A DNA stretch of 64,000 nt from Bacillus sp. EB600 (GTDB taxonomy: Bacteria; Bacillota; Bacilli; Bacillales; Cytobacillaceae). Made by a program: the position numbers and the translations under genes. Below, one piece after another: positions 17,972-28,249 of the stretch (position 1 is its first letter; the number at the start of each line of letters is the position of its first letter). A model generated the notes under the pieces. The model searched no databases. It saw only the letters and a program-made list of their open reading frames with translations, and was not told the origin of the DNA. Location: the NCBI RefSeq assembly GCF_024494385.1, contig NZ_JAEVLT010000002.1:124001-188000 (forward strand). The letters are read 5' to 3'.

Positions 17972-18113
17972 TAAGAATGTATAAATTTTTGACTTTGAGA
18001 ATTGTCCAGCTTCGACGCACAGGAAGTGCTAGTGCCGACGTTGCCGCCAGCGCTTTTAGTCGGCCAGCGCCCAGCGACTAGTGTACTTCGCTAAACAGGC
18101 GCTTGCGCTTTTC
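17972..18113 (+). repeat. dispersed modular repeat, copy B
   Basis: This is a 142-bp copy starting AAGAATGTATAAATTTTTGAC and ending GCTAAACAGGCGCTTGCGC-TTTTC immediately before the engB stop codon. The middle (TCGACGCACAGGAAGTGCTA, GCCGACGTTGCCGCC, AGTCGGCCAGCGCCCAGCG) is shared with copies D and J. Read as engB 3' UTR, it can fold into several GC-rich stems, for example GCCGAC/GTCGGC and GCAC/GTGC. Confidence 0.92.
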
Positions 18114-18695
18114 TTATATATAGCTTTCCAAAACCGTCCAAGCTTGATCCTTCCCCAGTCCTGTTTCAGAAGAAAAGAGAATAAGATGGTCACTTTTTTC
18201 AAGGTCCAATGTCTCTTTTGTGACCTTTAAATGCTTCTGCCATTTTCCTTTTGGAATTTTGTCAGCCTTTGTGGCGATCACCACACAGGGAATTTCGTAA
18301 TGCTTCAAAAAATTATACATCATTTGATCATCTTTTGAGGGCGGATGTCGTAAGTCCACGATTAATACTGCTGCCTTTAATTGCTCTCTGCTCATAAAGT
18401 ATGTCTCAATCATTTTCCCCCACGCTTCTCGTTCCGATTTGGAAACCTTTGCGTAGCCATAACCGGGTACGTCCACAAAATGAAGAATTTCGTTGATTAA
18501 GTAAAAATTTAATGTCTGGGTCTTCCCTGGTTTTGAAGAGATCCGTGCTAACCCTTTCCGGTTTAGCATCTTATTGATAAAGGACGATTTCCCGACATTT
18601 GACCGCCCCGCTAACGCAAACTCAGGTAATGTTGTGTCAGGGTATTGGGCAGGTTTTACCGCACTAATGACAATATCCGAACTTGTAACTTTCAT
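18114..18695 (-). CDS. engB: ribosome biogenesis GTP-binding protein EngB (YsxC)
   Basis: EngB/YsxC is an essential GTPase for assembly of the 50S subunit. It is 193 aa, matching the family. G-motifs are clear: G1 GRSNVGKSS near residue 29, G3 DVPGYG near residue 74, G4 ATKAD near residue 141 and G5 FSSETG near residue 174. Its ATG at 18695 overlaps the lonA stop by ATGA, as in B. subtilis, so translation is coupled. Its stop codon abuts the dispersed repeat copy B, which would form its 3' UTR. Confidence 0.97.
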   Translation of the reverse strand: MKVTSSDIVISAVKPAQYPDTTLPEFALAGRSNVGKSSFINKMLNRKGLARISSKPGKTQTLNFYLINEILHFVDVPGYGYAKVSKSEREAWGKMIETYFMSREQLKAAVLIVDLRHPPSKDDQMMYNFLKHYEIPCVVIATKADKIPKGKWQKHLKVTKETLDLEKSDHLILFSSETGLGKDQAWTVLESYI

Positions 18696-21019
18696 TCAGC
18701 AGCACCTTCAACAAGGGCATGACTTAATACTTCATCGACATTAGAGACAAGAACAAATTCCAAATCATTTCTTACGGTTTCAGGAATATCATCAATATCC
18801 TTTTCATTGTCCTTTGGAAGAATAATTTTTGTTAATCCTGCCCTGTGAGCACCAAGTGACTTTTCCTTTAAGCCACCAATTGGTAGAACTCTTCCCCGTA
18901 ATGTGATTTCCCCTGTCATACCAACCTCTCTGCGGATCGCTTTTCCTGTTAGCGCCGAAACAAGTGCAGTTGCAATTGTGATTCCTGCTGAAGGCCCATC
19001 CTTTGGAACGGCTCCTTCAGGGACATGAATATGAATATCATATTTTTCGTGGAAATCTTCGTCAATCCCAAACTCCTTCGTTTTTGAGCGAACATAACTA
19101 AAGGCCGCTTGTGCTGATTCCTTCATAACATCTCCCAGTTTACCTGTTAAGATAAGTTTTCCTTTTCCAGGTGAAAGAGAAACTTCAATTTGCAGTGTAT
19201 CCCCGCCGACTGTTGTATAGGCTAGTCCAGTTGCTACCCCTACTTGATCTACCAGTTCAGCCTGTCCATAGTGGAACCTTGGTTTTCCTAAAAACTCTTC
19301 AAGGTTCTTGTCGGTAATAACAACACGCTTTTTATCGCCAGAAACCACGATTTTGGCTGTTTTACGACAAATGGATGCCAATTGCCGTTCGAGACTCCGA
19401 ACACCTGCTTCACGTGTATAATAGCGAACCACTCGTAAAACCGCTTCATCACGAATTTGTAAAGTTCCCTTTGAAAGTCCATGTTCTTGAAGCTGTTTTG
19501 GAAGCAAATGATCTTTTGTTATATGAACCTTTTCAATCTCAGTATAACCAGCAATGGAAATAATCTCCATACGATCAAGAAGCGGACCAGGAATGGTAGC
19601 TAAGTTATTGGCTGTTGCAATAAACATTACCTTGGATAAATCATATGGTTCTTCAATATAATGGTCACTAAAATTATTGTTCTGTTCTGGGTCGAGTACT
19701 TCGAGCATGGCCGAAGAAGGGTCTCCACGAAAATCGTTCGACATTTTATCAATTTCGTCTAGTAAAAAGACCGGATTAACCGTTCCTGCTTTTTTCATTC
19801 CCTGAATAATCCGTCCAGGCATTGCGCCCACATAGGTCCTTCGATGACCCCGAATTTCAGATTCATCGCGGACGCCGCCAAGGGATACTCGAACAAATTT
19901 TCGTTTTAATGATTTTGCAATGGAGCGGGCAAGGCTCGTTTTACCAACACCTGGAGGTCCGGCAAGACAAAGGATCGGACCCTTTAATGAATGAGTGAGC
20001 TGCTGAACAGCCAAATATTCCAACACACGTTCTTTGACTTTTTCAAGTCCATAATGGTCTTGGTTTAAAATTCTTTCCGCCCGGTGGATATCAAGGTCAT
20101 CTTCCGTCTTTTCTATCCACGGTAAGCTTAAGAGCCATTCAATATAATTTCGGATTACCGAACTCTCAGCGGAGCTAGTTGGAACCTTTTCATAGCGGTC
20201 AAGTTCCTTTAATGCAGCTTGTTTGACATGATCCGGCATCCCGGCTTTGTCAATTTTCTCAGTAAAGTCGGCTATTTCGCCTGTTTTACCTTCCTTATCA
20301 CCTAGTTCTTTCTGAATAGCTTTCATTTGTTCCCGTAAATAATATTCCTTTTGGGTTCTTTCCATTGAACGTTTGACACGTTGGCCAATTTTCTTTTCGA
20401 GATTTAGTACTTCTTTTTCATTATGAATGATATCAATCACGCGATTCATTCGGTCTTTTACTTCAAGGGTTTCAAGGATTTCCTGCTTTTCTTTTTGCTT
20501 TAATGGCAGGTGTGATGCAATAATATCGGCCATTCGTCCCGGTTCTTCAATGTCTGTAACAGACGCATATGTTTCAGCCGATATTTTTTTTGATAATTTT
20601 ATGTATTGTTCAAAGTAATTAAGCATGGTTCTCATTAATGCTTCGTCTTCAACATCTTTAATGTCTGTTTCTTCATATGGCTCAACCGTTACAGCAAGAT
20701 AAGTGTCTTCGTCATGAAAAGAAAGGATCTTACCTCTTTGTAACCCTTCAACCAAAACTCGGATCGTTCCATTTGGGAGTTTTAGCATTTGTTTTACCTT
20801 TGTTATCGTGCCCACGTTGTATAAGTCATCTTCAGATGGTTCATCAATCGATATTTCCTTTTGTGTTGTTAAGAATATTAAATGATCATCAACCATTGCC
20901 TTTTCAAGCGATTGTACCGACTTATCACGACCTACATCTAAATGAAGAACCATTGTCGGATATACAAGCAGCCCCCGAAGCGGCAATAGTGGAATTAATA
21001 CCTGTTCTGTTTTTTCCAA
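18692..21019 (-). CDS. lonA: ATP-dependent protease La (LonA)
   Basis: LonA degrades misfolded and regulatory proteins in the cytosol. It is 775 aa, the usual length. The order is an N-terminal LON substrate domain ([20 protein letters not shown]), a coiled region, the AAA+ module with Walker [10 protein letters not shown] near residue 354 and Walker [11 protein letters not shown], then the protease domain with the catalytic Ser in [19 protein letters not shown] and the Lys about 43 residues later. The start is a TTG at 21019, supported by GGAGGTG with a 7-nt spacer. It is the first gene of lonA-engB; a good sigA promoter lies 67-95 nt upstream. Confidence 0.98.
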   Translation of the reverse strand: MEKTEQVLIPLLPLRGLLVYPTMVLHLDVGRDKSVQSLEKAMVDDHLIFLTTQKEISIDEPSEDDLYNVGTITKVKQMLKLPNGTIRVLVEGLQRGKILSFHDEDTYLAVTVEPYEETDIKDVEDEALMRTMLNYFEQYIKLSKKISAETYASVTDIEEPGRMADIIASHLPLKQKEKQEILETLEVKDRMNRVIDIIHNEKEVLNLEKKIGQRVKRSMERTQKEYYLREQMKAIQKELGDKEGKTGEIADFTEKIDKAGMPDHVKQAALKELDRYEKVPTSSAESSVIRNYIEWLLSLPWIEKTEDDLDIHRAERILNQDHYGLEKVKERVLEYLAVQQLTHSLKGPILCLAGPPGVGKTSLARSIAKSLKRKFVRVSLGGVRDESEIRGHRRTYVGAMPGRIIQGMKKAGTVNPVFLLDEIDKMSNDFRGDPSSAMLEVLDPEQNNNFSDHYIEEPYDLSKVMFIATANNLATIPGPLLDRMEIISIAGYTEIEKVHITKDHLLPKQLQEHGLSKGTLQIRDEAVLRVVRYYTREAGVRSLERQLASICRKTAKIVVSGDKKRVVITDKNLEEFLGKPRFHYGQAELVDQVGVATGLAYTTVGGDTLQIEVSLSPGKGKLILTGKLGDVMKESAQAAFSYVRSKTKEFGIDEDFHEKYDIHIHVPEGAVPKDGPSAGITIATALVSALTGKAIRREVGMTGEITLRGRVLPIGGLKEKSLGAHRAGLTKIILPKDNEKDIDDIPETVRNDLEFVLVSNVDEVLSHALVEGAAE

Positions 21020-21085
21020 TATTTAGCACCTCCAAATAAGAAATTTTACACTTGCGCTTATTAAGTAAGATTAGTCTTTGTACAA

Positions 21086-21114
21086 ATTTTATCCTATTTA
21101 TAGGTAAGTGTCTA
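21086..21114 (-). promoter_or_regulatory. sigA-type promoter of lonA-engB
   Basis: On the minus strand, TAGACA (21109-21114) and TAAAAT (21086-21091) are separated by 17 bp. It lies 67 nt upstream of the lonA start. No CIRCE or CtsR-type heptad is visible around it. Confidence 0.7.
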
Positions 21115-21204
21115 ATCTAAGGGAATTTTGTAAAAACATTCTTCAAGATGTCTTAATATGTGTCCCCCAAGATATCATCTGAGAGTTATTTTCCCCTAAA
21201 ATAG

Positions 21205-21246
21205 AAAAAAACTTCGGATTGAATCACCGAACCGAAGTTTTTTTCT
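21205..21246 (-). terminator. bidirectional terminator between lonB and lonA
   Basis: AACTTCGG / CCGAAGTT arms around a loop of about 13 nt, with A-runs and T-runs on both sides. It ends the lonB transcript. The rest of the gap 21020-21358 holds the lonA promoter and repeat remnant C. Confidence 0.85.
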
Positions 21247-21320
21247 AGATTTCGAAAACTACCACTTCTTTAATGAATGAAGGAGAGGGAGTCCAATTAA
21301 AAAGATAAGAAAATAGAAGG

Positions 21321-21357
21321 TTTACACTATAAGAACTGTCTAGCTCCGGCGCTTTCC
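21321..21357 (+). repeat. dispersed modular repeat, remnant copy C
   Basis: This short copy reads TTTACACTATAAGAACTGTC then TAGCTCCGGCGCTTTCC. It keeps the left end and the final GCGCTTTC but lacks the middle. Its right end abuts the lonB stop codon, the same arrangement as copies B, D, E and J. Confidence 0.65.
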
Positions 21358-21358
21358 T

Positions 21359-23026
21359 TTATATCGTTTCCTTTTTAGATAATTCAATCGACGCTGGGAT
21401 TGCTTCATGCTTATGCTGCATTTTTACGAGCGCTTGTTCAAACACCTCATTAAGATGGTTAACAGGCACAATGTTGATCCCTTTTATTTCACCTAGGATC
21501 GTTTGTAAATTTTCTTCAGGAATAATGACCATTTTTGCCCCTGCCTTTTTGGCTGCCACTACCTTTGGATAAACACCGCCAATTGGCTTGACATTCCCAT
21601 GGATTCCAATCTCCCCGGTCATGGCAATTTCATTGTCGACTGGAATTTTATAAATTGCAGAATAAATCCCTGTTGCCATAGCAATCCCGGCAGATGGTCC
21701 ATCAATTGGAACTCCGCCTGGAAAATTCACATGAATATCGAATTCATCAGCGGGCACTCCCATTGAACGCAAAACAGTTATGACATTTTCAATTGAACCT
21801 CTCGCCATGCTCTTACGGCGAATCGATTTTCCTTGGGTCCCAATACTTTCTTCGTCCACTATACCGGTAATGTTAATGGACCCCTTCTCTTTGGCCGGAA
21901 TCGCTGTTACCTCAATTTCGAGAAGAGCCCCGGAATTCGGACCAAATACAGCCAGTCCATTTACTAGGCCAATGCTAGAATTATTATGAATCTTTCTTTC
22001 CATTCGAGGCGACAATTGGCTCGAGTGAATGACCCATTCAATTTCCTCATCTTTTATGTAATCACGATCATCAGTAATCGCTAACCCCGCCGCAATTTGA
22101 ATCATATTGACAGCTTCCCTGCCATTTCTTGCATAGTTAGCCAACGTATTTAGCCCTGTTTCCTGGATCGACAAATTGACTTTGTCTGCCGCATTTTTTG
22201 CAACGCTGAAAATTTCCTCTTGGGTTAAGTCCCTGAAAAAAACCTCCATACAACGTGAGCGGATTGCCGGTGGAATCTCACTTGGGGTCCGCGTTGTAGC
22301 GCCGATTAGCCGGAAGTCTGCCGGTAGCCCATTTTTAAAAATATCATGTATATGGGTAGGTATTTGGTTGTTTTCCTCATGGTAATAAGCACTTTCCAAA
22401 AATACTTTTCGGTCCTCCAATACCTTAAGAAGTTTATTCATTTGGATTGGATGCAGTTCACCGATTTCATCGATGAACAAAACTCCGCCATGAGCATTTG
22501 TTACTGCTCCTTGCTTTGGTTGTGGAATCCCTGCCTGCCCCATAGCCCCTGCCCCTTGGTAAATCGGATCATGCACGGATCCAATCAACGGGTCTGCAAT
22601 TCCCCGCTCATCAAATCTTGCTGTTGTTGCGTCCAATTCAACAAAAACAGAACTAGGAGAAAACGGCGATTTAGCATTCTTTTTTGCTTCCTCTAACACA
22701 AGTCGAGCCGCTGCAGTTTTCCCAACTCCTGGAGGTCCATAAATAATTACATGCTGAGGATTCGGTCCACATAATGCAGCTTTTAAGGATTTAATTCCAT
22801 CCTCCTGCCCAACAATATCCTGAAAGCTAGTTGGTCGCACTTTCTCTGAAAGTGGTTCTGTCAGTGCTATCGACCTCATTTTTCGCAGCTGTTCCATTTC
22901 CTTACGGGATTCCCGATCAATGGAAACCTTTTGTGTCCTTTGATTTCTTAGTAAGTTCCAAAAATAGAGACCAATGATAATACCGAAAAATAGTTGTATA
23001 AATAAGGCGATCCCCGTCCAACTCAT
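21359..23026 (-). CDS. lonB: ATP-dependent protease LonB
   Basis: LonB is the membrane-associated, sporulation-linked Lon paralogue (forespore in B. subtilis). It is 555 aa. An N-terminal transmembrane segment (WTGIALFIQLFFGIIIGLYFW) replaces the LON substrate domain. The AAA+ module has Walker [13 protein letters not shown] near residue 95 and Walker B LFIDEIGEL. The protease domain has its catalytic Ser in PIDGPSAGIAMATGIYS, followed by a Lys in KAGAK region context. The ATG at 23026 follows GGAGGG. It lies between clpX and lonA, as in B. subtilis. No forespore promoter was clear to me. Confidence 0.96.
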   Translation of the reverse strand: MSWTGIALFIQLFFGIIIGLYFWNLLRNQRTQKVSIDRESRKEMEQLRKMRSIALTEPLSEKVRPTSFQDIVGQEDGIKSLKAALCGPNPQHVIIYGPPGVGKTAAARLVLEEAKKNAKSPFSPSSVFVELDATTARFDERGIADPLIGSVHDPIYQGAGAMGQAGIPQPKQGAVTNAHGGVLFIDEIGELHPIQMNKLLKVLEDRKVFLESAYYHEENNQIPTHIHDIFKNGLPADFRLIGATTRTPSEIPPAIRSRCMEVFFRDLTQEEIFSVAKNAADKVNLSIQETGLNTLANYARNGREAVNMIQIAAGLAITDDRDYIKDEEIEWVIHSSQLSPRMERKIHNNSSIGLVNGLAVFGPNSGALLEIEVTAIPAKEKGSINITGIVDEESIGTQGKSIRRKSMARGSIENVITVLRSMGVPADEFDIHVNFPGGVPIDGPSAGIAMATGIYSAIYKIPVDNEIAMTGEIGIHGNVKPIGGVYPKVVAAKKAGAKMVIIPEENLQTILGEIKGINIVPVNHLNEVFEQALVKMQHKHEAIPASIELSKKETI

Positions 23027-23120
23027 CCTATTCCCTCCTGCAACTAAATACTAATCAATTTCTTTTAGTATTTCCTGTAAGAAGTGGGAATAAACAAGGA
23101 ATAAGAATATTGTATTATGA

Positions 23121-23157
23121 ATAAAAGAGGCCAGGCAATTTGCCTGGCCTCTTTTAT
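23121..23157 (-). terminator. strong bidirectional terminator after clpX
   Basis: AAAAGAGGCCAGGCAA pairs perfectly with TTGCCTGGCCTCTTTT over one central base, flanked by A/T on both sides. It lies beyond the repeat copy D that follows the clpX stop. Confidence 0.9.
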
Positions 23158-23169
23158 CGCTTTTAAATT

Positions 23170-23225
23170 TTCTTTGTCTAGCTTCGACGCACAGGATGTG
23201 CTAGTGCCGACGTTGCCGCTTTTCT
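23170..23225 (+). repeat. dispersed modular repeat, copy D
   Basis: This copy carries the left part TTTGTCTAGCTTCGACGCAC plus AGTGCCGACGTTGCCGC and then jumps straight to the terminal GCTTTTC next to the clpX stop. The TAAACGGGCGC block is missing. It shows that the internal modules can be lost independently of the ends. Confidence 0.85.
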
Positions 23226-23226
23226 A

Positions 23227-24495
23227 TCAAGCGGATGTTTTTTTTTCTTCTTCAACAACCGTTCCATCTTCTAATATTAATTTTGGAAGGCTGTTTTCGG
23301 TAACTGTCTCTTGGGTAATGACACACTTTGTAATATCATCTCGTGAAGGTAAATCAAACATAACATCAAGCATGATTCCTTCAATTATTGAGCGCAATCC
23401 ACGTGCTCCTGTTTTTCGCTCGATTGCTTTTTTCGCAATTTCTTTTAGTGCATCTTCTTCAAATTCCAATTCGACATCGTCTAGCTCAAGCATTTTTTGA
23501 TATTGCTTAACGAGAGCATTCTTTGGCTTAGTCAAAATTTCAATTAGTGCACTTTCATCAAGCTGCTCAAGGCTTGCGATAACTGGAAGTCGTCCAATAA
23601 ATTCAGGAATTAAACCAAAGCGAAGTAAATCTTCAGGTAAGACCTTGGAAAGTAACTCTTTATGTCCAAGTTCAAGCTGCTGCTTGTTATCAGAGCCGAA
23701 TCCAATTACTTTTTGCCCTAAGCGTCTTTTAATAATGGTGTCAACCCCATCAAAAGCCCCACCGCAAATAAATAAAATATTCGTTGTATCGATTTGAATA
23801 AATTCTTGGTGTGGGTGTTTCCTTCCGCCTTGAGGGGGAACGCTCGCAACAGTACCTTCAAGAATTTTCAACAAAGCCTGCTGTACACCTTCACCGGAAA
23901 CATCTCTTGTAATGGAAGGGTTTTCTGACTTCCGGGCAATTTTATCAATTTCGTCAATATAAATGATGCTCTTCTCTGCTTTTTCCACATCATAGTCAGC
24001 AGATTGGATCAATTTTAATAAGATATTTTCAACATCTTCCCCAACATAGCCTGCTTCTGTTAACGATGTAGCATCTGCAATTGCAAACGGAACATTTAAA
24101 ATGCGCGCTAGTGTTTGAGCGAGGAGTGTTTTTCCACTACCAGTCGGTCCAATCATACAAATGTTACTTTTTGAAAGTTCAATATCATCAATTTTACTAT
24201 TAGAATTTATACGTTTATAGTGGTTATAAACCGCAACTGAAAGCGATTTCTTTGCTTGGTCTTGACCAATAACATACTCATCCAATATTTCGCGAATTTC
24301 TCTTGGTTTTGGTACATCTTTAAATTCTACTTCTTCTTCGGTTCCAAGCTCTTCTTCAACAATTTCTGTGCACAACTCAATACATTCATCACAAATATAT
24401 ACTCCAGGTCCAGCAACTAACTTACGAACCTGATCCTGAGTTTTACCACAGAAGGAACATTTTAACTGCCCTTTTTCATCATTAAATTTAAACAT
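23227..24495 (-). CDS. clpX: ATP-dependent Clp protease ATP-binding subunit ClpX
   Basis: ClpX is the AAA+ unfoldase that feeds ClpP and also acts alone as a chaperone. It is 422 aa from the ATG at 24495 (GGGGTG upstream), giving [20 protein letters not shown]; the longer frame is not used. The N-terminal C4 zinc finger is CSFC...CDEC near residues 13-37. Walker A is [12 protein letters not shown] near residue 118, Walker [12 protein letters not shown], and the pore loop GYVGEDVE. The C-terminal sensor-2 region has [11 protein letters not shown]. It sits downstream of tig but has its own promoter. Confidence 0.98.
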   Translation of the reverse strand: MFKFNDEKGQLKCSFCGKTQDQVRKLVAGPGVYICDECIELCTEIVEEELGTEEEVEFKDVPKPREIREILDEYVIGQDQAKKSLSVAVYNHYKRINSNSKIDDIELSKSNICMIGPTGSGKTLLAQTLARILNVPFAIADATSLTEAGYVGEDVENILLKLIQSADYDVEKAEKSIIYIDEIDKIARKSENPSITRDVSGEGVQQALLKILEGTVASVPPQGGRKHPHQEFIQIDTTNILFICGGAFDGVDTIIKRRLGQKVIGFGSDNKQQLELGHKELLSKVLPEDLLRFGLIPEFIGRLPVIASLEQLDESALIEILTKPKNALVKQYQKMLELDDVELEFEEDALKEIAKKAIERKTGARGLRSIIEGIMLDVMFDLPSRDDITKCVITQETVTENSLPKLILEDGTVVEEEKKTSA

Positions 24496-24800
24496 CCTTT
24501 CACCCCTTGAAAACATCTATTCTATTCTTAAAAGCAGCGAATGCCAAACAACACTAAGAGCTTATTTATTTTTCCAGCGTTATATGTATTGCATTGTAAC
24601 ATATTTAGTCAATGGACGGGAAATAAAAACTCTTGTAATTGTTATGTTACTAGCTCTTGCTTTGTTTGACACCTCAAGTAAGAGATAATTTATGTACTCA
24701 CTTAAGCTTAACCATTAATGAATCGATTAAGTCGGAACAACCACCACTTTTTCTAAAATTAACTATGTAGAAATTTTCCCAGTCCAATCTCCTTACCTCT

Positions 24801-24829
24801 ATTATAATATGTAATTTGCTAATTGTATA
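24801..24829 (-). promoter_or_regulatory. candidate sigA promoter of clpX
   Basis: On the minus strand, TATACA (24824-24829) and TATAAT (24801-24806) are separated by 17 bp. It starts a long leader of about 300 nt before clpX. That 24496-24800 leader is AT-rich and shows no clear riboswitch or gene. Confidence 0.55.
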
Positions 24830-24861
24830 AAACAAGACACGATTTTATCGTGCCTTGTTTT
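24828..24861 (-). terminator. terminator of tig
   Basis: On the minus strand, AAAACAAGGCACGA pairs with TCGTGTCTTGTTTT around TAAAA. It overlaps the -35 of the clpX promoter candidate. Confidence 0.85.
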
Positions 24862-24871
24862 CTGTTTTTGC

Positions 24872-26149
24872 TTATTTTTTATTTGCAACAAGGAAATCTA
24901 CTGCTTTGTTAAGCTTAAGGTCAGCTTTAATACCTTCAACCCCGCCAAGTGCAGCTTTAATATTTTCAACTGTCATGTTATACATTTCAGCCATTTTTGC
25001 TAATTCTGCATCAACATCTTCTTCTGTTGCTTCGAGATTTTCTGCTTTAGCAATTGCTTCTAATGTCAAGTTAAAACGAACACGTTTTTCTGCTTCTTCT
25101 TTCATTTGTTCACGAAGTGCGTTTTGATCTTGACCTGAGAATTGGAAGTAAAGCTCTAAATTCATTCCTTGCATTTGCAGACGTTGTTCAAATTCTTGCA
25201 TCATACGGTTTATTTCAGTGTTAATCATGACGTCTGGAATTTCAACTTCAACATTTGCAGCTGCTTTTTCAACAACTGTATCACGAAGATGATGCTCTGC
25301 TTCATGTTCTTTGCTACTCTTTAAACGGGTTTTAATTTTTTCTTTTAATTCATCAAGTGATTCTACTTCATCATCTGCATCTTTAGCAAATTCATCATCA
25401 AGCTCAGGAAGTTCCTTTGCTTTAATTTCATGAAGTGTAACTTTAAATACTGCAGGTTTTCCAGCTAATTCAGCCGCATGATACTCTTCAGGGAATGATA
25501 CTTCTACATCCTTTGATTCGCCAGCAGCTAATCCAACTAACTGCTCTTCAAAGCCAGGAATGAAAGAGTTAGAACCTAATTCAAGGGAATAATTCTCTGC
25601 TTTTCCACCTTCGAAAGCTTCTCCATCAACAAAACCTTCAAAGTCGATTACGACTGTATCGCCATTTTCAGCTTTGCCATCTTCTTTGACAACAAGTTCA
25701 GCATGACGGCTTTGAAGTGCTTCTAATTCTTTCGTAATATCTTCATCTGTAACGTTTGTATCGAAATCTTCTACTTCAAGGCCTTTGTATTCACCTAACT
25801 TCACTTCAGGTTTAACAGTAACAGTTGCTTTGAAGATCAGTTCTTTTCCTTTTTCCATTTGTTCGATATCGATGTCAGGACGGTCAATTGGCTCAATTCC
25901 TGTTTCATCGATCGCATTTCCATATGCTTCTGGAAGAAGGATATCAAGGGCATCTTGATAAAGTGATTCTACACCAAAACGTTTTTCAAACATGGCACGG
26001 GGCATTTTTCCTTTACGGAAGCCTGGTACATTTACTTGTTTGACAACCTTTTTAAATGCTTCATCTAAACCTTCGTTTACTTTGTCAGCACTTACTTCAA
26101 CAGTAAGAACGCCACTGTTTCCTTCTAACTTTTCCCACTTTGCAGTCAT
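24872..26149 (-). CDS. tig: trigger factor (ribosome-bound chaperone, peptidyl-prolyl isomerase)
   Basis: Trigger factor binds L23 at the exit tunnel and folds nascent chains. It is 425 aa from the ATG at 26149 (GGAGGG, 8-nt spacer; start [19 protein letters not shown]). The longer frame to 26179 lacks a site. The ribosome-binding signature is [17 protein letters not shown] near residue 44. The FKBP-type PPIase domain is [21 protein letters not shown] near residue 160, and a long helical C-terminal domain follows. It lies between ysoA and clpX, as in B. subtilis, with its own promoter at 26272-26299. Confidence 0.98.
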   Translation of the reverse strand: MTAKWEKLEGNSGVLTVEVSADKVNEGLDEAFKKVVKQVNVPGFRKGKMPRAMFEKRFGVESLYQDALDILLPEAYGNAIDETGIEPIDRPDIDIEQMEKGKELIFKATVTVKPEVKLGEYKGLEVEDFDTNVTDEDITKELEALQSRHAELVVKEDGKAENGDTVVIDFEGFVDGEAFEGGKAENYSLELGSNSFIPGFEEQLVGLAAGESKDVEVSFPEEYHAAELAGKPAVFKVTLHEIKAKELPELDDEFAKDADDEVESLDELKEKIKTRLKSSKEHEAEHHLRDTVVEKAAANVEVEIPDVMINTEINRMMQEFEQRLQMQGMNLELYFQFSGQDQNALREQMKEEAEKRVRFNLTLEAIAKAENLEATEEDVDAELAKMAEMYNMTVENIKAALGGVEGIKADLKLNKAVDFLVANKK

Positions 26150-26271
26150 TCGATTTTCCCTCCAACAATCTATTCTCATTTCATTCGTAACAAATTGGGT
26201 GAATATGTCTTGTCCATCAAGTACTATTCATTATTATGTAAAATCTTATTTTTACACAATGCAACCACTAC

Positions 26272-26299
26272 ATTATAACATAGGTTTGTTTTGTTTCAA
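26272..26299 (-). promoter_or_regulatory. sigA promoter of tig
   Basis: On the minus strand, TTGAAA (26294-26299) and TATAAT (26272-26277) are separated by 16 bp, just downstream of the ysoA stop. Confidence 0.75.
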
Positions 26300-26308
26300 T
26301 ATCCACAG

Positions 26309-27346
26309 CTAAATTATCGGATAAGAAATTTCTTCTATTTCCTTTATACGATGGACTGCTGCTTCTAATTCTTCTATAGAAATGTCATATTCACAGGTAA
26401 AATGGCTTCTCTGCGGTTCGTCGCCATAGTACTGTAATGCAATAAAATGGAAGCCCGCTGCCCATGCATTTGGGTCTAATGGTTCTAGAATAAATGGATA
26501 CGTAATTAAAAAATGACGTTCCACTAAGCTTTTAATATTTTGAAAAAGAATCGGATCGTTATTTTCTAATTTCTCTTTTACAAGTTCAATGATCGTCTCC
26601 ATTCTTGGCTGTGAACTTATTTCAGGCAGAGCGTTCGGAACAAAACTGTTTTCAAGCTTAAATTTATGGACCATCACTTCCTGATCATAGTCTTGATCCT
26701 TTAATAGATTTAAAAGCATGGTCTTAAAGAATGGATGACCCAGGTCAGATCGTAAATAGTCTTGAATTTCCTGGAGATAGGGTCGGATATTTTTATCAGT
26801 AAGCTCGGAGACAAGGAGCATTTGCTCATTTGGATCCATTAATGAATAAAGCTTTAGCTCTTTTCTGTGATCTCCTGCTATTGAGCTTCCCTCTTTTTCT
26901 TCCTCTTCGTCCGGATGCTCATTTTCAGCCATTCGTCTGCTAAATTGAAGAATGTTTAAAAAATGTTCATTCCGGTCTGGTGGTATTTCCCATTCCTCTA
27001 GTAACGCCTCAATCGTTGTGACTATTTCAGTGTATTCATGAAGCTGGATAAGGATCGTTAAGTATAGGTCAACCATTTGAAAATAATCGCCCATTCCTAA
27101 TAAAAGCATTTCTTTGGCGAGATCCTTTGCTTTTTGGTAGGCTCCTGCTTCAAAGTAGGCAAGGACAAGGCCAATTAGAATATCTTCGTTTTCCGGATCT
27201 AATTCCTTGGCGCCTTCTAAATAATGAATAGCTTCATTGTATCTTTTCGTTTTCAGGCTTTCTAGACCTTTCTCGGTTAATCGCTTTTCAAGCTCGGGAA
27301 AGTAGATTACGTTATCCTTTTTCCTTACCGGTTCCCGTTTTTTCAT
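26309..27346 (-). CDS. ysoA: TPR-repeat protein, YsoA-like
   Basis: This is a 345-aa soluble protein. An N-terminal basic stretch (MKKREPVRKKDNVIYFPELEK) is followed by tetratricopeptide repeats, for example AIHYLEGAKELDPENEDILIG and AYFEAGAYQKAKDLAKEMLL near residues 40-90. The C-terminal half (residues 150-345) is acidic, without a motif I know. The position upstream of tig matches B. subtilis ysoA, which has about the same length. The function is unknown; TPRs suggest protein-protein contacts. The ATG at 27346 follows GAGGACGG. Confidence 0.8.
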   Translation of the reverse strand: MKKREPVRKKDNVIYFPELEKRLTEKGLESLKTKRYNEAIHYLEGAKELDPENEDILIGLVLAYFEAGAYQKAKDLAKEMLLLGMGDYFQMVDLYLTILIQLHEYTEIVTTIEALLEEWEIPPDRNEHFLNILQFSRRMAENEHPDEEEEKEGSSIAGDHRKELKLYSLMDPNEQMLLVSELTDKNIRPYLQEIQDYLRSDLGHPFFKTMLLNLLKDQDYDQEVMVHKFKLENSFVPNALPEISSQPRMETIIELVKEKLENNDPILFQNIKSLVERHFLITYPFILEPLDPNAWAAGFHFIALQYYGDEPQRSHFTCEYDISIEELEAAVHRIKEIEEISYPII

Positions 27347-27470
27347 TTTTTTACCGTCCTCAGTGTTGTATTGAAAAATAGTTTAGCATGGAAAAGAGAA
27401 AAAGACAAAACTTGACAACTACGTTATGACTGTAAATTATTTTGTTTGCAAGTCGACTTTTTATAAACAT

Positions 27471-27498
27471 AAAAAAACCCACCTTGTTGGATGAGTTA
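27471..27498 (-). terminator. terminator after tRNA-Arg
   Basis: On the minus strand, AACTCATCC / GGTGGGTT (one wobble and one bulge) is followed by seven Ts, about 33 nt after the tRNA 3' end. Confidence 0.65.
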
Positions 27499-27530
27499 AA
27501 TTTTGGTATGTAATTAATTGGTGTAAGCAA

Positions 27531-27607
27531 TGGCGTCCCAGGAGGGATTCGAACCCCCGACACACGGCTTAGAAGGCCGTTGCTCTATCCAGCTGAGCTA
27601 CTGGGAC
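27531..27607 (-). tRNA. tRNA-Arg (anticodon UCU)
   Basis: The minus strand folds as a cloverleaf. The acceptor stem is GTCCCAG/CTGGGAC. The D-arm is GCTCAGCTGGATAGAGC. The anticodon stem is ACGGC/GCCGT with loop CTTCTAA, giving anticodon TCT, which reads AGA/AGG arginine codons. The variable loop is short and the T-arm contains GGTTCGAATCC. The discriminator is G, and the 3' CCA (27531-27533) is encoded. It is a lone tRNA gene between ysoA and ysnB with its own terminator. Confidence 0.98.
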
Positions 27608-27739
27608 GTATTTAATTATCAAAGACAAGATTTATTATATATTCCTCTCTATAAAATGTCAACAATATTTTATTAAAAAAGTAATGGAGAGAAAAAAGCT
27701 ACTCTCTCCATTATAGTATGCAATGATTTCCAAATATGA

Positions 27740-28249
27740 CTAAACAAAGTTACGTGATAATTCTGGAATTTTTCTTCCATTCAACTCAAAGACGGACAAA
27801 TGAATTTGTCCCTCGACCAAGTCCAGAATTACATAAGTTTTCTCACGACGCTCACGTGGAAGAAAGATACTCCCCGGGTTTAAAAACAAAACTCCGGCAA
27901 TCATTTCCGCTCCTAATACATGCGAGTGGCCGAAACATACAATATCTGCCTGTACTTCGCTTGCACGGTAATGAAGATTCATTAACGATGTTTTCACAGA
28001 ATATTTATGTCCATGTGTAACATAAACCTTTTTTCCAGCGATCTCTTCCAATCTGTCCATCGGGTACCGAGAATCAAAGTCACAGTTCCCCCTGACGGCA
28101 ACAAAGCCAGCCATATCCTTATCATCAGCCATTAACTGCGAGTCACCGCAATGGATCATTAAATCAACCCCATCACGATACCGCTCCTTCAATGCCTCAA
28201 GCTCCTTCGTTAAGCCATGACTGTCACTGACGACAAGAATCTTACTCAT
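27740..28249 (-). CDS. ysnB: YfcE/MJ0936-type metallophosphodiesterase YsnB
   Basis: This 169-aa calcineurin-like phosphoesterase has the five metal-binding motifs in order: DSHG near residue 8, GDS near 35, GNCD near 54, THGH near 78 and GHSH near 108. A two-metal phosphodiesterase of the MJ0936/YfcE family is therefore expected, with the natural substrate unknown. The ATG at 28249 overlaps the rdgB stop (ATGA), so the two are translationally coupled, as in B. subtilis (ysnA-ysnB). The enzyme class is sure; the role is not. Confidence 0.92.
   Translation of the reverse strand: MSKILVVSDSHGLTKELEALKERYRDGVDLMIHCGDSQLMADDKDMAGFVAVRGNCDFDSRYPMDRLEEIAGKKVYVTHGHKYSVKTSLMNLHYRASEVQADIVCFGHSHVLGAEMIAGVLFLNPGSIFLPRERREKTYVILDLVEGQIHLSVFELNGRKIPELSRNFV

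Noticed and set aside
23117..23500. 127-aa plus-strand frame antisense to the clpX 3' end
   Set aside because: Serine-rich antisense of clpX that runs through the clpX terminator and repeat copy D. No evidence for translation.
24517..24871. Possible riboswitch in the long clpX leader
   Set aside because: I found no conserved aptamer pieces or anti-terminator/terminator pair apart from the tig terminator at its upstream end.
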